Positions 60,025 through 64,000 of a DNA stretch of 64,000 nt are shown piece after piece. Below the pieces are notes generated by a model. It had not been told where the DNA came from. It saw only the letters and a program-made list of their open reading frames with translations, and searched no databases. Position 1 is the first letter of the stretch. Every line of letters begins with the position of its first letter. Both the position numbers and the translations under genes were made by a program. Source of the stretch: Rifleibacterium sp035352635 (GTDB lineage Bacteria; Muiribacteriota; Ozemobacteria; Ozemobacterales; Ozemobacteraceae); assembly GCA_035352635.1 (NCBI GenBank), contig DAOPYA010000003.1, positions 1-64,000 on the forward strand. The letters are read 5' to 3'.

Positions 60025-61148
60025 GATTTCAACTTCCGCTCAAGACACTGACCGAAACAGTTGCCATGGTCAGCAAGGCTGTGGCCGCCAAGGGCATCAA
60101 ACCGATTCTTGCCAACCTTCTGATTACAGCGCAGAACAACCAGTTGCGCTTTGTCGGCACTGATCTTGAAGTAATGATGATTTCGACCATCGAGGCAGAA
60201 ATCGAAGAAAACGGCAGTTTCACCATTCCGGCGAAGCTGATTCAAGAGATCATCACCAGTATTCCGGCCGACGAAAACACCGTTACCCGCTTTGAACTCA
60301 CCGATGCCGATGCCAACGAAATTACCATCATCAGCGGCCGCAGCAAATACACCCTGCAGATTCAAAGTATCGAAGATTTCCCGCCGGTTCCGGTGGTCGA
60401 AGAAGAAGGCTTGCCGGTATTTCAGGCCCCGGGCAATGCTATGGCCCGCGCCCTTAAAGAAGCCGGAGTGGCCATGAGCGTCGAAGACGGCAACCCGGTT
60501 CAAAAAAGTATCTGCATCGACTTCAGCAATCAGGATCGGCCGGTGATGGCATCAACCGACAGCAAACGACTCGCAGTTACCAGAATTCAGAGCATTCAGG
60601 TTCCGGAAATTTTTCGCCGGGCTTTTATCGTGCCTTCTCGGGCGGTTGCCGAGCTGCAGAAGCTCTTTGAGAGCAACGAGCAGATAACCATTGGCCTGTA
60701 TAAAGAACAACTTGTTTTCAGTTCGCCGCAATTTCAGCTGATCACCCGCCTGGTTGAAGGTCGGTTTCCTGACTACAACAGAGTTCTGCCCAAAGAATCG
60801 AGCCGCATTCTCAAGCTCAAACGCAAAGAACTGACCCAGTCACTGAAAGCAGTGGTTCCGATCGCCAGAAACATCAGCGGCCTTGTGCATTTCGATGTTT
60901 CTGCCAACGAAACCAAAATCTGGTCAGATGCGAAAGAGCAGGGCAAGGCTGAATCTTTTCTGCAATCTGAACTCAACGGTGAACCAATTAACATAGCCTT
61001 CAATGTCAAGTTCCTGCAGGATTTTCTGAACGTTCTCGATGACGAAGAAGTGGTAATCGAAATGACCACCCCGAGCTACCCTGGTATGATGCGCCCGGGC
61101 AACCCTGAATCGGAATTCAAATACGTCGTGATGCCGATGTCTTATTAA
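60021..61148 (+). CDS. dnaN: DNA polymerase III subunit beta (sliding clamp)
   Basis: The 375-residue protein has the three-domain fold of the bacterial sliding clamp. Its typical start is MRFQLPLKTLTETVAMVSKAVAAKGIKPIL, with SGRSKYTLQIQSIEDFPPVP in the first domain and an end YVVMPMSY like the usual YxxMPM(R/K). It forms a dimeric ring that tethers the replicative polymerase to DNA. Unusually, it lies downstream of ileS with a 4-bp overlap rather than next to dnaA and recF. Whether this is the only dnaN in the genome cannot be told here. Confidence 0.97.
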   Translation: MRFQLPLKTLTETVAMVSKAVAAKGIKPILANLLITAQNNQLRFVGTDLEVMMISTIEAEIEENGSFTIPAKLIQEIITSIPADENTVTRFELTDADANEITIISGRSKYTLQIQSIEDFPPVPVVEEEGLPVFQAPGNAMARALKEAGVAMSVEDGNPVQKSICIDFSNQDRPVMASTDSKRLAVTRIQSIQVPEIFRRAFIVPSRAVAELQKLFESNEQITIGLYKEQLVFSSPQFQLITRLVEGRFPDYNRVLPKESSRILKLKRKELTQSLKAVVPIARNISGLVHFDVSANETKIWSDAKEQGKAESFLQSELNGEPINIAFNVKFLQDFLNVLDDEEVVIEMTTPSYPGMMRPGNPESEFKYVVMPMSY

Positions 61149-61169
61149 TAAAGGAAGCGGGATATAAAT

Positions 61170-62483
61170 ATGAGCAGAATTGATTCTACGAAGCTGCGCC
61201 GCGAACTTGTCAGTGAAAAATCAGAAGTCAGAAAGGCAGCAATTGCTGAATTAAAGAGTTTTTCGGCTGAAGAAGCCCTGCCATTGCTGACCGAACTGCT
61301 GAACTGCAAAAATGACGATGTGCTGACTGATATCGGCAAATCTATGGCGGCCTACAAAGACGAGGCATTGCCATACCTGATCAAAGCCCTGAGTTCTGAA
61401 AGCTATAATCAGCGCCGTGGTGCATCTATAGCGCTCGCCCGTCTTGGCCCGACCTCGCTGAACAAACTCATGGCCATGATTCCGGAAAACGAAGAAGACG
61501 TAGATTACTGGATGGTTCAGACCCTCGGCAACATGGGCGGAGAAGCTGTTCAATACCTCGTCAGGATTTTCAGGCACCCAAATCAGAAAATTCGCATAGC
61601 AGCCATCAGAGCGGCTCAGAACATTAACGACCCAAGAATGGTTGTTTCATTGCTGCATCTGCTCGAAGAGCAGAACTGGCCGATACGCAAGGCAGCTTAC
61701 GACAGCCTTGAAAAAATCTATACCTGCAATCAGCAGGCAGTTGCCTCGGCCCTTGAAAGCAGCAGCGAGGAAGCGAAATTCTGGATCATCAAACTGCTGT
61801 CGCAGCAGGCTGCACCTCAGCTGGTGCCGCAGTTTGCCCGAATCGTCGAGTCAGCCCCCATGGAATCAAAGCTAGAGGCAATCAAAGCTCTGGCGATGGT
61901 TGAAAACGCGGAAGCTCACCGACTGCTGGTCGGCTACCTGGCGCACAAATCCTGGATAATCAGAAAAACTGCTGCCGATGCGATCTGGGCGCAGGGGCTT
62001 GGGGTATCAGAAGAACTGATGTCGGCCATCAAAGGCGCCAACGTCGATGCGCGCTACTGGTCAGTCAAGCTTCTTGGCCAATCCCGTGAACCTCAGATTT
62101 TTGAAGAAATTGTCAAATGTCTTCAGGACAGTCAGCACTCAGTGCGCTCAGCCGCGTGTCAGGCCCTCGGGTCTCTTGGCGACAAACGGGCACTGGCGCC
62201 TTTAATGACCATGCTCAACGATGAATCAGAAGAAGTTAGAACGGCAGCGATTCTGTCGCTGAGTCAGCTTGGCGACCGCGAAGAAATTCAGCCCAAATCG
62301 GCACTGCCGGCGCACATCCGCAAGGAAAACATGCTTCCATGCACTAAATGCGGGAAGCTGGTCGGTCGAAACTTCAGTTTTTGCCCATTTTGCATGACCC
62401 ATCTGCGCAACAGCTGCCGCCATTGCGGCCGGGTCGTTGAAGCGGGCTGGAAGGGCTGCCCGGACTGCGGAGCGCCTGTGTGA
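61170..62483 (+). CDS. HEAT-repeat protein with C-terminal zinc ribbon
   Basis: The 437-residue protein has no signal peptide and about ten HEAT-like repeats (SEKSEVRKAAIAELKSF, QDSQHSVRSAACQALGSLGD, NDESEEVRTAAILSLSQLGD). The C-terminus (about residues 388-437) carries paired Cys motifs CTKCG, CPFC, CRHCG and CPDCG, that is two zinc ribbons. HEAT arrays with zinc ribbons suggest protein or nucleic acid binding. It follows dnaN by 21 bp and is probably co-transcribed with it. The function is unknown. Confidence 0.8.
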   Translation: MSRIDSTKLRRELVSEKSEVRKAAIAELKSFSAEEALPLLTELLNCKNDDVLTDIGKSMAAYKDEALPYLIKALSSESYNQRRGASIALARLGPTSLNKLMAMIPENEEDVDYWMVQTLGNMGGEAVQYLVRIFRHPNQKIRIAAIRAAQNINDPRMVVSLLHLLEEQNWPIRKAAYDSLEKIYTCNQQAVASALESSSEEAKFWIIKLLSQQAAPQLVPQFARIVESAPMESKLEAIKALAMVENAEAHRLLVGYLAHKSWIIRKTAADAIWAQGLGVSEELMSAIKGANVDARYWSVKLLGQSREPQIFEEIVKCLQDSQHSVRSAACQALGSLGDKRALAPLMTMLNDESEEVRTAAILSLSQLGDREEIQPKSALPAHIRKENMLPCTKCGKLVGRNFSFCPFCMTHLRNSCRHCGRVVEAGWKGCPDCGAPV

Positions 62484-62508
62484 CAGTTTGAACAACAGGG
62501 GGCCAGAA

Positions 62509-64000
62509 ATGAGCCGAAAACAACTTGCAGCTTTTTTAAGCATTGCTGTAATTGTGTTTTCGGTTCTTTTTTATCAACCATTGCTGGCCGACCAGGAACC
62601 CGAAGTCATTAAAATCGGCATACTTGATAAAGAAAGCGTTGGTGGCTGGAACTACGAATGGCAGGAGACCGTAGATTTTCTCAACAGTGAAATCAAGGAA
62701 CATCACTTTGAAAAAATCATGCTGCCATGGCGCGAACTGCGTGCTGCGGTAGATGACGGTACTGTTGATTTTATCATAGCCAGCCCGATTTTCAGTGTTG
62801 AAGCTGGCATGGAAGGCCAGATGACGGTAATTGCGACCCTGAAGCGCGAGAGTGAAAAAATTGAAGCTTTCGATAATCTTTTGGGGTCAGTAATTTTCTG
62901 GCGTGCTGATGACAAGAACATCAAAACGCTCTGGGACATCACCAACAAGCGTCTTGCTGCCGGCCCGGTGCAATCAATAGGGGGTTGGCTGGCCGCGGTA
63001 CGAGAATTTGCTGACCGGGGCATCGACCTGCGCAAGGCCTGCCGCACCATCAAGCATCATTCTGACACCCGAAAAATCGTTGATGAGGTTCTCTCTGGCG
63101 AGGCTGATTTCGGAATCTGTCAGACGGCGAGTCTTGAATCCCTCGCCCGGCAAGGGCAGTTCGACATGCGATCGATTACCTATAGTCGTGAACTCTACCT
63201 TCACACTGAATCTCTGCCATTCGCCTGCTCAACCCGTCTCTACCCTGAATGGTCTTTTGCCAGGGCCAGGCATACCAACGAAAATCTGGTTGAAAGGGTT
63301 AACCTGGCTATTCTAAAAATGTCGAATATCGATGTTCCAAAAAAGATCACCTGGGGTATCGCGGCAAACTATGCCCAGGTTCACCAGCTCATGCAGGTTC
63401 TCAGGCTTGAACCCTACAACCAGGATAATTCTCTGGTATCTTCCCTGATCAAACGTTTCAAAAACTGGATCGCCATACTGCTAACTGCCACCCTTTTGCT
63501 CGGAGTTGGCATGTTTTATCTGTTGGCGCTGAATCGAAGGCTGCGAAACCTCAGCAGTGAACTCGAAAATCAGAAGTCTTTTCTCAAGCACCTGATCGAC
63601 TCAATTCCTGACTATATCTTTGTTAAAGATTTTCAGGGTCATTATCTGCTCTGCAATGAATCTTTTGCCCGGGCCTTTAACTGCAAAGCTGACCAGATCG
63701 ACGGCAAAACCGACGCAGAGGTTTTGCCTGGGGGTGAACCCTTGCTGGCGCCCTTACAGGCGCCTTCAGAGTTCGGGGTCAGCGAAAAAATCACCCGCGA
63801 GATTGATCTGCCTGATTCAACGACCATATTCGGTGAAATCATCAGGGTGACCTGCCAGCTGAAAGACCTCGAAGAGCCGAGAATTGTCGGTATTATTCGC
63901 GATGTTTCGGTCAGTTACCGGGCACGCCAACGCCAGGAACAACGCGAAAAGCTGATTTCAGGCATAGCGCAAGCCGCTCACCTGATTGTCGGCGCTGAAT
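62509..64000 (+). CDS. PhnD-like periplasmic sensor with PAS domain, truncated by the window end
   Basis: The frame is open from ATG 62509 (AGGGGG upstream) to the last base, about 497 residues, with no stop. It has a signal peptide (AAFLSIAVIVFSVLFYQPLLA), a periplasmic substrate-binding domain (about residues 33-310; IKIGILDKESVGG, DFIIASPIFSVEAG, VDEVLSGEADFGICQTASLE) like the PhnD/TtrS type, one membrane helix (IAILLTATLLLGVGMFYLLA) and a PAS domain (HLIDSIPDYIFVKDFQGHYL). The continuing protein is probably a sensor histidine kinase, similar in layout to TtrS. The rest lies outside the window. Confidence 0.85.
   Translation, partial: MSRKQLAAFLSIAVIVFSVLFYQPLLADQEPEVIKIGILDKESVGGWNYEWQETVDFLNSEIKEHHFEKIMLPWRELRAAVDDGTVDFIIASPIFSVEAGMEGQMTVIATLKRESEKIEAFDNLLGSVIFWRADDKNIKTLWDITNKRLAAGPVQSIGGWLAAVREFADRGIDLRKACRTIKHHSDTRKIVDEVLSGEADFGICQTASLESLARQGQFDMRSITYSRELYLHTESLPFACSTRLYPEWSFARARHTNENLVERVNLAILKMSNIDVPKKITWGIAANYAQVHQLMQVLRLEPYNQDNSLVSSLIKRFKNWIAILLTATLLLGVGMFYLLALNRRLRNLSSELENQKSFLKHLIDSIPDYIFVKDFQGHYLLCNESFARAFNCKADQIDGKTDAEVLPGGEPLLAPLQAPSEFGVSEKITREIDLPDSTTIFGEIIRVTCQLKDLEEPRIVGIIRDVSVSYRARQRQEQREKLISGIAQAAHLIVGAE

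Overview
The window is 64 kb of chromosome-like DNA with roughly balanced base composition. Genes are closely packed and often overlap by 4 bp (ATGA). No rRNA, tRNA, CRISPR array, phage or complete transposon was seen. Exported OmpA-like, peptidoglycan-binding, LysM, penicillin-binding and type IV pilus/type II secretion-like proteins indicate a Gram-negative-type envelope. Abundant TPR, HEAT, FecR-like, zinc-ribbon and prepilin proteins, alongside oxygen-independent iron-sulfur redox modules, suggest a deep-branching, probably anaerobic and uncultured bacterium. My best guess from gene style is a Candidatus Riflebacteria-like lineage; this is inference without any database search. Two runs of exactly 100 N (13885-13984 and 17462-17561) look like scaffold gaps of unknown true length and interrupt two genes, so this is probably a draft or metagenome assembly.

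Layout. 95-3311 (minus): two prepilin-like proteins and a large PilX-like protein. 3494-10180: cell-envelope genes, namely an OmpA-like protein, two exported peptidoglycan-binding enzymes whose catalytic parts resemble modules I recall from methanogen cell-wall proteins, a FecR-like protein and a TPR protein. 10271-14408 (minus): a small exported coiled-coil protein, then an operon of ABC permease, ABC ATPase, AI-2E-family membrane protein and a coiled-coil DUF6115-like protein broken by a gap. 14499-17605: a flippase-like membrane protein, a LysM protein and a penicillin-binding transpeptidase. 17662-23721: a single-ring Clp-type ATPase (minus), a TPR protein, and a PilB/GspE-type ATPase fused to a histidine-kinase-like C-terminus, the most unusual gene here. 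23770-28003: an exported protein, an RsuA/RluB-type pseudouridine synthase, a FecR-like protein and a CHASE2 adenylate cyclase.

28241-31578 is a five-gene flavin/iron-sulfur dehydrogenase operon resembling the multi-subunit proline/hydroxyproline/sarcosine dehydrogenases. 31634-35240 carries two tandem paralogous exported HExxH proteins with helix-hairpin-helix-like C-termini. Then follow a glycosyltransferase, a small coiled-coil protein, an alkaline phosphatase, a 53-residue CXXC protein with a NapH-like ferredoxin membrane protein, and an M48 protease with two lectin-like domains. 41307-45225 is a three-subunit molybdenum hydroxylase with lysine/alanine-rich tails. 45496-54754 holds a TPR/HEAT protein, a 903-residue exported protein, a dicarboxylate/amino-acid symporter, a lipoprotein, a zinc-finger membrane protein and an NHL protein.

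55233-62483 is a run of plus-strand genes: mtnA, a class II aldolase (together suggesting a methylthioadenosine/5-deoxyadenosine DHAP shunt), ileS, dnaN and a HEAT/zinc-ribbon protein. A PhnD-like periplasmic sensor with a PAS domain runs off the right edge. Transcription signals were read by eye: several sigma70-like promoters, hairpin terminators, two candidate operators and one leaderless start.
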